Positions 1-10,467 of a stretch of DNA of 64,000 nt are shown in pieces (position 1 is the stretch's first letter; each line of letters begins with the position of its first letter). Position numbers and translations under genes: made by a program. The notes under the pieces are model-generated. The model saw only the letters and a list, made by a program, of their open reading frames with translations, searched no databases and was not told the origin of the DNA. This DNA comes from Lithodes maja. Lineage: Eukaryota > Arthropoda > Malacostraca > Decapoda > Lithodidae. The DNA is taken from positions 1 through 64,000 of the forward strand of contig JBAKBP010003091.1 of the NCBI GenBank assembly GCA_037953745.1. Direction: 5' to 3'.

Positions 1-3000
1 TGTTCGGCGAAAACAGAGGGGTATGACCTGAACAGGCCTAGGACAGCAGCACCCTGGTGCTCAGGCAGGTGACTTACAGCTTGCCTAGCCTCTTGTTCAG
101 TATTCCCCGCCCACTGTTCCGCGGAAATGACACAGTCCCAGCTATCCTCCTCAGCAGCATGACTGTCCCCACCTCCTTCTCCACCCTGGCCGCTGCAGGC
201 CAGCACAGGGACAGTGAGAGGCTCTGAGGGGCGTCTCACATACTCTTTCATGAGGTTAACATGACATAACTGATGTTTTTTTCTACGGTCAGGTGTTGCA
301 ACGAGATAATCAAGGTCGGACAGTTTCTTAGCCACCACATACGGCCCAATAAACTTGGCAGAAAGGGGGTGTCCAGGCAAAGGTAAAAGCAACATTACCT
401 CCTGACCCACCGAAAACTCCCGAAGCTTCACCTTGGCGTCATACTGGTGCTTCATGACCGCCTGTGCATTAACCAAGTTATTACCTGCCGCTGCCATGCA
501 ACCTATAAGTCTCTCCCGGCTCTCAAGGATATATTTAAGTACAGACCCCGGCTTCTCTTCGCCCTCCCAGATCTCTTTCACCATACTTAAAGGTCCTCTC
601 ACATTATGGCCAAAGACTAGTTGATTTGGACTGAACCCCAGGCTCTCTCCTGGGACTTCACGTGCAGCGAACAGAACATACGGCAGACCCAAATCCCAAT
701 CAGTGTCATGTTCTGCACAGTAACAGCGTAGCATACTCTTCAGGGTCGAGTGCCACCGCTCCAAGACTCCCTGACTCTCGGGATGGTAGGCTGACGACAC
801 TACAGAACATATACCGTGCAACTGAAGGGTTTGCTTGAACAATTTGGATGTAAAATTGCTCCCCTGGTCTGACTGCACCTCACGTGGAAATCCATAACGG
901 GAACAGAACAATAATAAGTTTTTAACAACTGCCTTTGCCGAGCCGTTTCTCATGGGGTATGCGTCCGGGTATCTCGTAGCCACATCCATGATTGTCAACA
1001 GGAATTTATTGCCACTACTAGTAGGCGGGAAAGGGCCAACCAAATCTACTACAACTTTGCTGAACGGAGGCCCGGTGACAGGTATGGGAAACAAAGGTGC
1101 CTTCGGGATTGTCTGGTTAGGCTTCCCCGTTGTCTGGCAGGTCGCACACCCAGCCACCCATGCACAGACATCAGCCTTGACCCCAGGCCACCAGAAAAAC
1201 CTGCCCAATGCCGCCAATGTTTTTGTTACCCCCAAATGACCCGCCACCGGCACATCATGCGCCAGACACAATAAGGACTCTCTATACTTATTTGGAACAA
1301 CCACCCGGTCTACTACCCTCGCACCGCCCTCCCACTTCGATTTGGGGTCTAGAAATCTGCGGTACAATATCCTGTTGAGCCTAAAGAAATCTCCCGGCTT
1401 CGCATCCCCATCTTCCTCCAACTCTATGGCACCATTGCTATAACGAGCTAGGCTAGCGTCTTGCAGCTGCTGCTCACTAATGTCCCTGGGCGTCAATGCA
1501 CCAAGATGGTTTTGTAACAAGACACTACCCCGGCTAATAGGCTCTACTGCCTTAGTGGCTCTCGCTACAGCTCTTGCCTCACGCGAAGTCTTACCCAACT
1601 CTGCCTTGTTACACACCATATCTGGGCCAGAGTCAACTCCCGTGTTTATTATAGGTCCAAGTACCGAATCACCGAGAAGTGCAGCAGAATCAATGTCCCT
1701 TTTCCTGCCCTTAGCAACCTTCTCCTGATCCTTCCTCCACTGTCCCCGAGGTTGAGTGCTAGGCTGTGCAGGAGCCGCAGAGCGAGATCGGGTTACCACA
1801 CAGGCCATCTCATCCTGTTGGCACCTCCCAACCCATTCCCGATTCTCACCATCCACGTCGGCCGCCCTCTCGGCAACGACTAAGGGTGGAGTCCCGGAAG
1901 TGGGCACCGCAAAGTCGTTGCCGAGAAGAAGGTCGACGCCCTCAACTGGCAAACGCTCAACGATCCCTACATCCAGCTCCCTGCACACCTCTCCCACTCT
2001 CAACTCCAACCTCACAAGTGGGTATGACCTAGTAGCATTTATACCCTGCACCACAACAACTCTGGCCGCATTTATCGGTTTCCCTGTGAAGTTCCTCAAC
2101 AAAGTTTGCGAAGCCCCCGTATCCCTCAGCAAGTCAACCCTCCGTAGTTCACTCCCCCAGCTCACAAACCCGTGCCCCCGATGGCCACAGAAAGTGTCCC
2201 GGACAGGTGTCGAGCCTTCCGTACGCTTCTTTACCGCGTGTGCCTCAGCTGCTGACAACCTACCCCAGGCAGTTGCTGCAGCCTTCAGAGACACACCGAT
2301 ACTGTGAACCAATGACACCGGCTTAGCGGGAGTGTTACTAGGGCACTCACGTGAATAATGGCCTAGCTTCTGACATTTGTAACATTTCACATCCCCAATG
2401 GGCTTCTTCCCTGGTGCGGGCGAAGAAGGGGCCTGACCTTTAGTAAACGGGAGAGGCTTGTGTTTGTAGGTGTTATTAGGTGCAATGCATTTAGTGTGGT
2501 TATGTGTGTCATAGGATTTGTTATTATCGAAAACTCTGGTGGGTGGGGTATAGCGCCCCTTCTGCCCTGACTCAGCCCTCTGAGCGGCACCGCAACCACG
2601 AATCAATGATAATCTGAGGTCTGCCATCTTGGCAGCCTCCTCTACTGTCTTGGGACATTTTTCCTTAATGTTCAGCGTTAGATCGGTTCCAGTACATTGG
2701 TAAAACTGTTCCAAATAGAAAAGTTGCTTAATTTCCTCAGCCGACTCTGCGTGCTCGGACCGAAACCAGTTATTACCTGCATCTGTTAAGTCCCGTGCGT
2801 GCTCCATAAAACTGACGTCGCTCTTCTTATTCACGCCACGGAACTTCAATCTATAAGTTTCGGGTTGCAGTTCGTAGGCCCGGAGCACAGCCTCCTTCAC
2901 CAGTCCATACACTACACTCTCGTCCAGTGACAGTGCATCGTAGGCTTTCAACCCCTTACCCACTAGACGTGATGAAACTAATGCTGCCCATTTAACCTCC

Positions 3001-3755
3001 GGCCAGTCATACTCACGACACTTCTTTTCGAAACGAGCAAAAAACTCAGTCACTGCTGTCTCATCAAATGCGGGTACTAACTTAATTAAATGCGAAAGTG
3101 AGTCTGTAACCCAGTGCCCACCACCGAGATGACGCCCCGTGGTCTCTACTCTAGACTTCTCGACATCCATTTCAGCCTGGTACCTGGTTGCATCCTGATT
3201 GGCTTGGATTCTAGCAACCTCTATGCGTTCTATACTAGCCTGTTGTATCTGAGTCTCCTGCAGCTTAAACTTAGCTAGTTCTAGCTGAAATAACATCTCA
3301 GGAGACAGGCCTGGGGGGGGAGAGCACAAAATGGGGGATCCACACCGAGACGTGTTTACGGGTAAGCCAGCTTGCCCTTGAGAACCCTCCTGCTGCATCG
3401 TGCTAAGACTCGCTGGCTGAGGGCCCAGCTCAGGGGTAGAGTGGAATGGAGGCTTGGAGGGAACCCCCCAAGACCCCACTCCACCCACCGCCCCATCGCC
3501 ATCACCCAACAAACATGCCACCAAATTCTTCTTGGGCCAACTGTCAGGACAGTCCCGCCCCAAAACCGTGGCTAAACAGCGAAGACCGTAACAATCAATA
3601 GCCTGCAGGCGCTGTTCGGTCAAAGGTGTCTGCAAAAATGCCCGGGCATCCCTCTCTCCACTTATAACACTCCCCTCCCTAAACATCTGTTGTACTTGCT
3701 GGTTACTAGGCTGTACCGTGTTATCCTCCCCCGTAAATGATGAGTCATTAGACAT
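1..3755 (-). CDS. gag-protease-integrase-(RT) polyprotein, partial
   Basis: The ATG is at 3755-3753 and I find no in-frame stop before the window edge, giving more than 1250 codons in one frame. Landmarks checked in the same frame are a CCHC zinc knuckle (CYKCQKLGHYSRECP, about 2384-2340), the aspartic protease motif DTGAS (about 2123), the protease C-terminal LLLGNDF, an integrase HHCC finger (HDV..GHLG..CATCQ, about 1240-1130), and the DDE residues in VVDLVGP, SDQGSN (about 869) and LERWH. The last residues (LPEHQ..SYPSVFAE) match the start of the RT region in copy 2, so RT follows integrase. Gag and pol share one frame, with no frameshift or stop between them. The upstream gag part has a long alanine/glutamine-rich helix and a capsid region containing LQPETYRLKFRG. 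All visible catalytic residues are present, so this copy may be competent. Its RT and RNase H cannot be judged here. Confidence 0.85.
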   Translation of the reverse strand, partial: MSNDSSFTGEDNTVQPSNQQVQQMFREGSVISGERDARAFLQTPLTEQRLQAIDCYGLRCLATVLGRDCPDSWPKKNLVACLLGDGDGAVGGVGSWGVPSKPPFHSTPELGPQPASLSTMQQEGSQGQAGLPVNTSRCGSPILCSPPPGLSPEMLFQLELAKFKLQETQIQQASIERIEVARIQANQDATRYQAEMDVEKSRVETTGRHLGGGHWVTDSLSHLIKLVPAFDETAVTEFFARFEKKCREYDWPEVKWAALVSSRLVGKGLKAYDALSLDESVVYGLVKEAVLRAYELQPETYRLKFRGVNKKSDVSFMEHARDLTDAGNNWFRSEHAESAEEIKQLFYLEQFYQCTGTDLTLNIKEKCPKTVEEAAKMADLRLSLIRGCGAAQRAESGQKGRYTPPTRVFDNNKSYDTHNHTKCIAPNNTYKHKPLPFTKGQAPSSPAPGKKPIGDVKCYKCQKLGHYSRECPSNTPAKPVSLVHSIGVSLKAAATAWGRLSAAEAHAVKKRTEGSTPVRDTFCGHRGHGFVSWGSELRRVDLLRDTGASQTLLRNFTGKPINAARVVVVQGINATRSYPLVRLELRVGEVCRELDVGIVERLPVEGVDLLLGNDFAVPTSGTPPLVVAERAADVDGENREWVGRCQQDEMACVVTRSRSAAPAQPSTQPRGQWRKDQEKVAKGRKRDIDSAALLGDSVLGPIINTGVDSGPDMVCNKAELGKTSREARAVARATKAVEPISRGSVLLQNHLGALTPRDISEQQLQDASLARYSNGAIELEEDGDAKPGDFFRLNRILYRRFLDPKSKWEGGARVVDRVVVPNKYRESLLCLAHDVPVAGHLGVTKTLAALGRFFWWPGVKADVCAWVAGCATCQTTGKPNQTIPKAPLFPIPVTGPPFSKVVVDLVGPFPPTSSGNKFLLTIMDVATRYPDAYPMRNGSAKAVVKNLLLFCSRYGFPREVQSDQGSNFTSKLFKQTLQLHGICSVVSSAYHPESQGVLERWHSTLKSMLRCYCAEHDTDWDLGLPYVLFAAREVPGESLGFSPNQLVFGHNVRGPLSMVKEIWEGEEKPGSVLKYILESRERLIGCMAAAGNNLVNAQAVMKHQYDAKVKLREFSVGQEVMLLLPLPGHPLSAKFIGPYVVAKKLSDLDYLVATPDRRKKHQLCHVNLMKEYVRRPSEPLTVPVLACSGQGGEGGGDSHAAEEDSWDCVISAEQWAGNTEQEARQAVSHLPEHQGAAVLGLFRSYPSVFAE

Positions 3756-4022
3756 AGTGCTGGTTATACAATTGCTGTTCATAAAAAAAAAGAAGTGCTT
3801 ATTACTAATTGCAGTCTCGACTCACAAAATGTTAAAGATGCTTGAATGACTCTACTCTAGACACCCCCAACGAAACAATCTGCAAGTCCACCAATACAAT
3901 AATGACACAATAAAAATTCCTCCAATATGCAAGAAAATTCTAGCCAGCTCTACTAGGTAGCATAGAATAGTTCTCCAAAAAACATGTGATAGGATACTAC
4001 TGAATCTTGTGCAAGGTCGCCA
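3756..4022 (-). other. 5' leader and primer-binding site of Gmr1-type copy 1
   Basis: The primer-binding site lies at 4010-4022 (minus-strand TGGCGACCTTGC), three bases inside the LTR end. It is followed by about 250 bases of untranslated leader before the gag ATG at 3755. The same 12-base primer site is used by the elements at 37790 and 47163. The tRNA primer was not identified. Confidence 0.75.
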
Positions 4023-4025
4023 TTT

Positions 4026-5822
4026 TGTTACGGCTGGATCGGCAATACATATTCGGGATTCTTGATCGTAGGACAGAAATGGCTTATGTGACAACGACAC
4101 GCTCGATTCCAGTCCCAAATACTATATGCTCCAGACAACAAAAGCACCAACGCCCTACAGAGTTATTGTCTATGGTAACGAGGTACCTTAACTCGGCGAA
4201 AGTGTACAACAGGGGTAGGCTATGAGGCTAAACTCCCTCAGACATTTATAGGTTACGTTATTACTAAAGAAATGCAATACTCAAGAAACTACGTTAATAT
4301 TAAGCCTCTAATAATGTAGAATAGAAGCAGGCTAAAGATATGACAAATGACAAATGTACACGCCTACTTGAAAGCGCGTGCACTAGAATAACTGTCCCCT
4401 ACTAACATGCACTAGCATGTAGCATACAAGATGTTCATGATCCAGTAGATACCTAATAATACACATGGAAGGAACATAAATAGTAGTCACTTATTGTAAT
4501 AATGAATCTATACTTGGAATAACTAAAAGGTTGCAGGCAACAGTACTGCGCCGGTAGCCTACTACCGCATAGGCTACTTCGCTTCTCTCACTCTGTCTCC
4601 CCTCTGAGTCTGTATGCGCCCTACGCAACAGAACTCCGGACACAGCAGCAAAACGACAGTGCAGTTAATTGATACATGAAAGTATTAATAGTGTTGTCTT
4701 GTGTGTGAGTAATGTGTACTGTAAAGTGTTACATACATAAACTTAAAGAGAGCTGCAATGCATAGTAAAATAAAGATATAACCCACTCATCATCCCCATG
4801 TGTTCTAGCTAGCAGGCCAAGTCACAGGAACAACGAGTCCCAGCACCGAAAGCGAGAACCCAGGAAAAGACTGTAGAGAACACAAGGACAGATAAATTAC
4901 GTTACTCTACTATACCGGCACTACGAGCGAGCTGTAGTCTCTGGTACTGCACTCGCTCCTGGCTCGGTAGGCAAATCAAGGCTAAGTCCTCGCCCCTCTA
5001 CAGACAACTCCTGGGCATGGTCGGGCTCTTACACATGGCACTAGTCTAGTCACAAATTGGATGATGAGCTGGGCATATAACTCGTGAACATGTAGAACGT
5101 TCACCAACTATCCTCATCAAGAAGATCGCTGTTCACATTAACCCCTTAAATCTAATACATGTAAATATATGCTTGTCCTAAGAGTAATACGAGAGGTGAG
5201 TGCTGAAACTCCTTTAGGACCTCAAGGGAAGGGTATGCATTTAAATAGAGAGAAGAATGAAATGAGAGTAATGTCGTCAGAGAGAAAGAGTGCAACCGTG
5301 AGAAATTGGGAGAGAGGGCAAGGGATGTTAGAATCTCAAAGGTTCTAGGCAACCTGGTCATAGAGCACACAGCGAGCCTCCAGGCAATGTGCTGTACGAC
5401 AACATGGGCAGCCCAGACAGCATAGGCAGGCGGCAATGTACTACCAACCCTGTCGCACCTAGCTATAAGCGCAGGGCTGCCAACCGGTCCATACGTCTGG
5501 CAACCACCCCCCCGGCAGCGTGGCGCACCGCTACCCTCTCGCTCTGAAGTCTAACTCACTCTCTCTCTCTGAATTCCTATCATCTCATCTATCAACTTCT
5601 CTATTGATACTACATATTAAATGGAAGGTCTCGACATGGCTTAAAACAAAACCCACCACTGGTTAGCAAATGACGAGACCTTTGCAGAGATACAAAGAAC
5701 ATAGTTATACGTTGTCACACTCAATATAAGCAGCCAGCATGGTACAACGTGGTACCGTGGTGGTACAGTGGAGTACCAAGGAGTACAATCAGGTTACGTT
5801 GCCACGCACTGGGTGCGTCACA
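4026..5822 (-). repeat. 5' LTR of Gmr1-type copy 1 (1797 bp)
   Basis: On the minus strand it starts TGTGACGCACCC at 5822 and ends CGTAACA at 4026, immediately before the primer-binding site. The termini match those of the copy 2 LTRs (TGTGACGCATG...CGTAACA), but the body differs, so these are related subfamilies and not the same element. No long reading frame was found inside. Confidence 0.75.
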
Positions 5823-7405
5823 GTAGCTTCCACTCAATTCCCTCCCTTTTCAGCGATACACCAACATCCACTGCTCTTGATAGTATTTCTTTCATAACTA
5901 CATCCATATATACAGTAAACAACCACGGGGACATCACACACCCCTGTTTCAAACCAACATTCAGGTCAAAGAACTCGCTCTGCTCACTCTCCACACGTAC
6001 TGCCGCCTTTGCACCCTCATACATGCTCTTCACTGCTTTCAGCAACTTGCCCTCTACTCCGTATATTCTAAGTACTTTCCACAAACCTTCTCTATCCACT
6101 CTGTCATAGGCCTTCTCCAAGTCCATAAAGGCAACATACACCTTTTGTTTCTTCTCCAGATACTTCTCCACAACACAATTCAGGGTAAAAATCTGATCTA
6201 CACATCCTCTTCCCTTCCTAAAGCCTCCCTGCTCGTCGCCTATCCATTTCTCCGTTCTCACTCTCACTCTCTCAATCACTACCCTACTGTATACCTTCCC
6301 TACTACGCTTAGAAGACATATTCCTCGGTGGTTACCACACACTCCTCTTTCCCCTTTGCCCTTATATAGGGGGACTATTATGCCAGTCTTCCAGTCATCG
6401 GGTGCACTCCCCTTCTCCCATGCTAGTTTGCACATTTTCCATACCCATTCTATCACTATCTCACCACCATACCTCAACATTTCCCCACACACTCCATCTG
6501 TTCCTGGTGCTTTCCCCAACTTCACTCTTTTCATGGCTTCCCACACTTCTGACCTCCTGATCCCCACCTCCTCCTCCACTACTTCTCTTCTTCTCCCTCC
6601 CATACCATATCCAGCTATGTTTGCTGGCTCTTCATTCCTTTCATTTAGCAACTCACTGAAGTACTCCCTCCATCTTTCGACTCTCTCTTGCTTCTCGGCT
6701 AGCATTCTCCCATTCTTATCTTTCACACCCTTACTGTTTCCCTTGCTACCTTCCCTAACTTTCTTGACTTCTTTCCAGAACAGTTTCTTACTCTCCCTCC
6801 ATTTTACACTCAGATTCCTTCCAAATTCCTCATCTACTCTTCTCTTACTTTCCTTCACTACTCTCTTCACCACCCTCTTACTCTCCACGTACCTCACTCG
6901 TTTCTGTCTCTCGGAATCTTCATTCCCTCTACTACCCAACCACTCTCTATATGCTTTCTTCTTTTCTTCCACAGCTATTCTTACCTCTTCTGTCCACCAT
7001 GCTGTACCTTTCACTCCCCTCCCTCTTCTCCTCACTCCACACACCTCCTCACATGCTGCACAGATCTCATCCTTAAACACCTTGCTCATCTCCTCCACTT
7101 CCTCCATAACTTCCAGGTCGAACCCACCTAGTCGTCTTTCCACTGCTCTCCTGTACTCCTCCCTGACTTCCTCCTCCTGCAACCTCTCCACCCTCCTCAC
7201 CATTCCACCCTCCTCTCGCCTCCCTCCCGCTCTCCTCACCCACTTCTTTTGTATCCTAACCTTAGCTACCACTACATAATGATCAGACAGACCCCCTCCA
7301 ATACCCCTATACACCCTAGCATCCATCACAGATTTCTTCATTCGTTCATCCACACATACATAATCAATCAATGACTTTCGTTCCACCACTGCAATATACA
7401 TGCAA
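5823..7405 (-). pseudogene. RTE-like LINE, endonuclease tail plus reverse transcriptase, cut at both ends
   Basis: The minus-strand frame (about 7419 down to 5818) begins in the last part of an APE endonuclease (SLIDYVCVDE, then GGLSDHYVVVAKV). It runs through a charged linker into an RT with KAPGTDG, NHRGICLLS, GFRKGRGCVDQ, MDLEKAYDRV and GLKQGCVMSPWLF, the wording typical of RTE-clade LINEs. The catalytic YADD block and thumb are missing because the LTR of Gmr1-type copy 1 begins at 5822; the few residues after that are LTR sequence. At its 5' end the LINE is truncated within the endonuclease, as is usual for target-primed insertions. The frame is otherwise open, so this LINE was fairly young when it was hit. 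The missing 3' part should lie beyond the left edge of the window. Confidence 0.85.
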
Positions 7406-7539
7406 ATCCTAAATAGCATTATACATAAAATATGCCAGTGTAGCCTATAGCTAGCTAAACTTATCTGTTACGATATGTGTAGTGTGTTGTAATTTGCAAA
7501 GGAAGACGGATAATATCCTTAATCCAATACAATCACAAT

Positions 7540-8400
7540 AACAATAGATGAGTAATCCCCTCAATACCTTCTTTGCATCAATTTTTACAACAGATGACCT
7601 TAGTGATATCCCTACAGCGTCGCCAGTTCAGATAGACAATTCTGATCATCTAAGCAACATCAGCATTACAGATAGAGAAGTATTAAATTGTTAGGACAAA
7701 CTCAAGTTAAATACATCGCCAGGACCAAACACAATCTCACCTACAGTTCTAAAGGAAGCTAAATGTGAGCTCTCTAAACCACTGCCATTTCTTTTCAATA
7801 AATCCTTGCTGTCCGGGACTATGCCTGATAAGTGGGAGCTCGCTAACGTAACACCGATATTATATAAAGGCAGCAAATCTTTACCTAATAACTATCGTCA
7901 AATTAGCTTAACCTCAGTTGTCTGTAAAATGCTATACACACTCATAAGAGACAGACTAGTGATTCACTTGGAGGAAAGCAACACACTCAAAGCTACTCAA
8001 CATGGCTTGTGTAACAAACATTCCTGCTTAACAAACCTCTTAGACATCTTCCACGATATCCTCAACCTATAGGCTATGACTAGAGTGAAGCTATAGATAG
8101 GCTATTATATACCTTGATTTTCATAAGGCCTTTGACAAAGTTCCCCCAAAACATGTATTGATAATATTTAAAGTGCATGCAATACAAGGCGGAGTGTTGA
8201 GATGGATAGAAAATTGGCTAGGAGAAAGAAAGCAAAGAGAAGTCATAAACAGTAAGCATTCAAATGGACCAATGTAAGTAGCTGGGTACCCCAGGGATCG
8301 ATACTTGGACCAGTTCTCTTCCTAGTTTACATTAGCGACATAGATGAAGACCTCACCTGTACAATCTCAAAGTTTGCATAGGATACAAAATTATCACACA
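7540..8400 (+). pseudogene. decayed CR1/Jockey-superclade LINE reverse transcriptase
   Basis: Fragments in shifting frames give PDKWELANVTPILYKGSK, NNYRQISLTSVVCKM, then YLDFHKAFDKVP about 8114-8145, a GVPQG-like block about 8287, and YISDIDEDL..ISKFA near 8330-8380. The order matches an LINE RT palm. Stop codons occur at about 7690 and 8070, and the FADD-like motif carries a stop. The piece is much older than the neighbouring elements. It shows no recognisable 3' tail or target duplication. Confidence 0.75.
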
Positions 8401-8722
8401 ATTAACTTAGTTTGCATGCACTTCTTTACTAAATATACATTTTCCTAATATGCCCGGGCGGCTTGACTTCTCGACCGCGTAGGACGGGTAACTTCTCAAA
8501 ATCACTTTACCGAATAGTGTCACGTCTGATTTTGGGGTGTCTAAGTTATATCTAGCTATCGAATATCTTAAATTATGTTTACGCCAGAGTGTCCAACTAT
8601 AACATCAAAAATATTTGATTGGGGATGACAAGGACAAAGTCGTGTGTAATGTTTTCCTAATGGAATTAGACGGTTACACAAGTAGGGACTCGAAAACACG
8701 AGATGAAATTATGTTAATTCTG
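8401..8722. other. no recognisable feature
   Basis: AT-rich DNA between the decayed LINE and the repeat-built frame. I see no coding, repeat or RNA signal. Confidence 0.5.
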
Positions 8723-10021
8723 TTAAAGTGATTTTCCGGGTGTAGGGGGAGGACTCAACGATGTAATTCTAACAGTTTCAGAGTGGAACTTATGTAATGT
8801 GTCACTATTGGGAATTTGCACTGTGGAAGGTCTCGACCCACTTCCTTTAATTATCATCGTAATTGGGGACTTCTTAGACGGTCTCGAACCACATCCTTTA
8901 ATTTGCGTAGAGGTGAGTATTGTCTTGGTGGAAGGTCTCAAACCACTTCCTTTATTATGCATAGAGGTGAGTCTCAGCTGCTGAGGAGGCCCCGAACCAC
9001 TTCCTTTAATTACAGTAATAGTAGTACTTGCGTCGAGCCTAGTTCTGTGAGCATTGGGCCTCACTGATTTGGTACTAGCGTCAAGCCTAGTTCTGTGAGC
9101 ATCGGGCCTCACTGGTTTGGTACTAGCGTTGAGCCTAGTTCTGTGAGCATCGAGTCTCACTGGTGTTGTACTAATGTCGAGCCTAGTTCTGTGGGCATTG
9201 GGCCTCACTGGTTTGGTACTAGCGTCGAGCCTAGTTCTGTGAGCATCGGGCCTCACTGGTGTTGTACTAGCGTCGAGCCTAGTTCTGTGAGCATCGGGCC
9301 TTACTGGTGTTGTACTAATGTCGAGCCTAGTTATGTGAGCATCGAGCCTCACTGGTGTTGTACTAATGTCAAGCCTAGTTCTGTGAGCATCGAGCCTCAC
9401 AGGTGTTGTACTAGCGTCGAGCCTAGTTCTGTGGGCATCGGGCCTTACTGGTGTTGTAGTAATGTCGAGCCTAGTTCTGTGAGCATCGAGCCTCACTGGT
9501 GTTGTACTAATGTCGAGCCTAGTTCTGTGATCATCGAGCCTCACTGGTGTACTAATGTCGAGCCTAGTTCTGTGAGCATCGAGCCTCAAAGGTGTTGTAC
9601 CAGCGTCGAGCCTAGTTCTGTGAGCATCGAGCCTCATTGGTTTTGTACTAATGTCGAGCCTAGTTTTGTGAGCATCGAGCCTCACAGGTGTTGTACTAAT
9701 GTCGAGCCTAGTTCTGTGAGCATCGGGCCTTAGTGGTGTTGTACTAATGTCGAGCCTATAGCTAGTTCTGTGAGCATCGAGCCTCACAGGTGTTGTACTA
9801 GCGTCGAGCCTAGTTCTGTGATCATTGAGCCTCACTGGTGTTGTACTAATGTCGAGCCTAGTTCTGTGAGCATCGAGCCTCACTGGTGGTGTACTAATGT
9901 CGAGCCTAGTTCTGTGAGCATCGAGCCTCACAGGTGTTGTACTAGCGTCGAGCCTAGTTCTGTGGGCATCGGGCCTCAATTTTGTGGTAGTATCGAGCCT
10001 ACCTAGCTGACCAAAAATCAA
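8723..10021 (-). CDS. candidate repeat protein frame (16-residue and 18-residue tandem repeats)
   Basis: The minus strand is open for about 432 codons. The first 330 or so residues are about 20 copies of a 16-residue unit, consensus RLDAHRTRLDISTTPV. The last 100 or so hold four copies of a different unit of about 18 residues containing KGSGSRPS, then a short tail ending PPPTPGKSL. Length changes between 16-residue units are 3 bp (lost near 9550) and 6 bp (gained near 9765), so the frame survives them. There is no ATG near the beginning of the frame, no signal peptide and no membrane segment. If it is coding, it would be an internal exon of an unknown gene. It may equally be a minisatellite whose unit happens to lack stops. 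I do not recognise a function. Confidence 0.3.
   Translation of the reverse strand: MIFGQLGRLDTTTKLRPDAHRTRLDASTTPVRLDAHRTRLDISTPPVRLDAHRTRLDISTTPVRLNDHRTRLDASTTPVRLDAHRTSYRLDISTTPLRPDAHRTRLDISTTPVRLDAHKTRLDISTKPMRLDAHRTRLDAGTTPLRLDAHRTRLDISTPVRLDDHRTRLDISTTPVRLDAHRTRLDITTTPVRPDAHRTRLDASTTPVRLDAHRTRLDISTTPVRLDAHITRLDISTTPVRPDAHRTRLDASTTPVRPDAHRTRLDASTKPVRPNAHRTRLDISTTPVRLDAHRTRLNASTKPVRPDAHRTRLDASTKSVRPNAHRTRLDASTTITVIKGSGSGPPQQLRLTSMHNKGSGLRPSTKTILTSTQIKGCGSRPSKKSPITMIIKGSGSRPSTVQIPNSDTLHKFHSETVRITSLSPPPTPGKSL
8826..9010. repeat. second tandem repeat, about 54 bp, four units
   Basis: Units start at about 8826, 8880, 8935 and 8988, with the core AACCACTTCCTTTAATT preceded by GGTCTCG or a variant. 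It adjoins the 48-bp array and continues in the same minus-strand frame. Confidence 0.8.
9021..10005. repeat. 48-bp minisatellite, about 20 tandem units
   Basis: Consecutive 48-bp units contain GTCGAGCCTAGTTCTGTGAG on the + strand, with the variable positions CACTGGT/CACAGGT and ACTAATG/ACTAGCG alternating between neighbours. One unit lacks 3 bp (about 9550) and one has 6 extra (about 9765). The units abut without spacers. Confidence 0.95.
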
Positions 10022-10137
10022 ATGTTTTTTTTATATCCTTGGTCGGCTGTGGCAGTGTCTCCTGCTGGGGAATGTGCCTGAGTAGATACAGTAGATAGAT
10101 AGTTGTATGTATATACTCAGGAACATACCCCATAGCT

Positions 10138-10166
10138 GGGGGTGGCCGACTCGAGACAGAGCCCAT
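10138..10166 (+). repeat. shared motif with position 53354
   Basis: A run of about 26 bases containing GGTGGCCGACTCGAGACAGA occurs here and again at about 53354-53382 in the same orientation, with unrelated DNA on either side. It is probably a conserved piece of a dispersed element I cannot name. Confidence 0.6.
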
Positions 10167-10467
10167 ACAGAAACATCATTTTAAGTTTATATAAATATTA
10201 ATTATTATATGATCCGTATAATGCAATAACAATACACCTCATCAAGAAGATGGCGAATATGTAACTCTGAGTTGGCTGAATTCTGTTCACCACTAATTTC
10301 TAGTTTTCTAATACTATGCTATGCCGAATCTTAAATCGGTTTAGCCACCCATTAGAAAATGATCATGCCTGCTCAATTTTAATGTTCTCATTAAATTCGC
10401 GGCCATTTTCAACCAACAGTGGCTCTGCAAAAATCACTCGTTTAGGGCTCTGTCCAATTCCTCTAAC

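Larger units (their letters stand above)
1..5822 (-). mobile_element. Gmr1-type Ty3/gypsy LTR retrotransposon, copy 1 (right end; left end outside window)
   Basis: Reading the minus strand, the order is 5' LTR (5822-4026), primer-binding site (4022-4010), leader (4009-3756), then a gag-protease-integrase frame that enters the N-terminal region of reverse transcriptase at the window edge. Integrase before RT is the domain order of the Gmr1 group within Ty3/gypsy and is opposite to ordinary gypsy elements. The related copy at 35931-45326 has the same order. The LTR begins TGTGACGCA and ends CGTAACA on the minus strand, as in copy 2. The element sits inside an RTE-like LINE whose coding frame stops at the LTR edge, so it is younger than that LINE. 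The 3' LTR and the target duplication are beyond position 1. Confidence 0.88.

Noticed and set aside
6356..7279. Long + strand open frame rich in Ser/Leu/Pro
   Set aside because: It is the antisense of the RTE-like LINE reverse transcriptase. The minus strand carries clear RT motifs.
9021..10005. Possible CRISPR-like array
   Set aside because: Units are contiguous with no unique spacers, and the DNA is eukaryotic.
9095..10006. + strand open frames across the 48-bp repeat (VEPSSVSIEPHWCCTN units)
   Set aside because: Same repeat as the minus-strand frame, but interrupted by a TAG near 9732. Any 48-bp unit without stops yields such frames.
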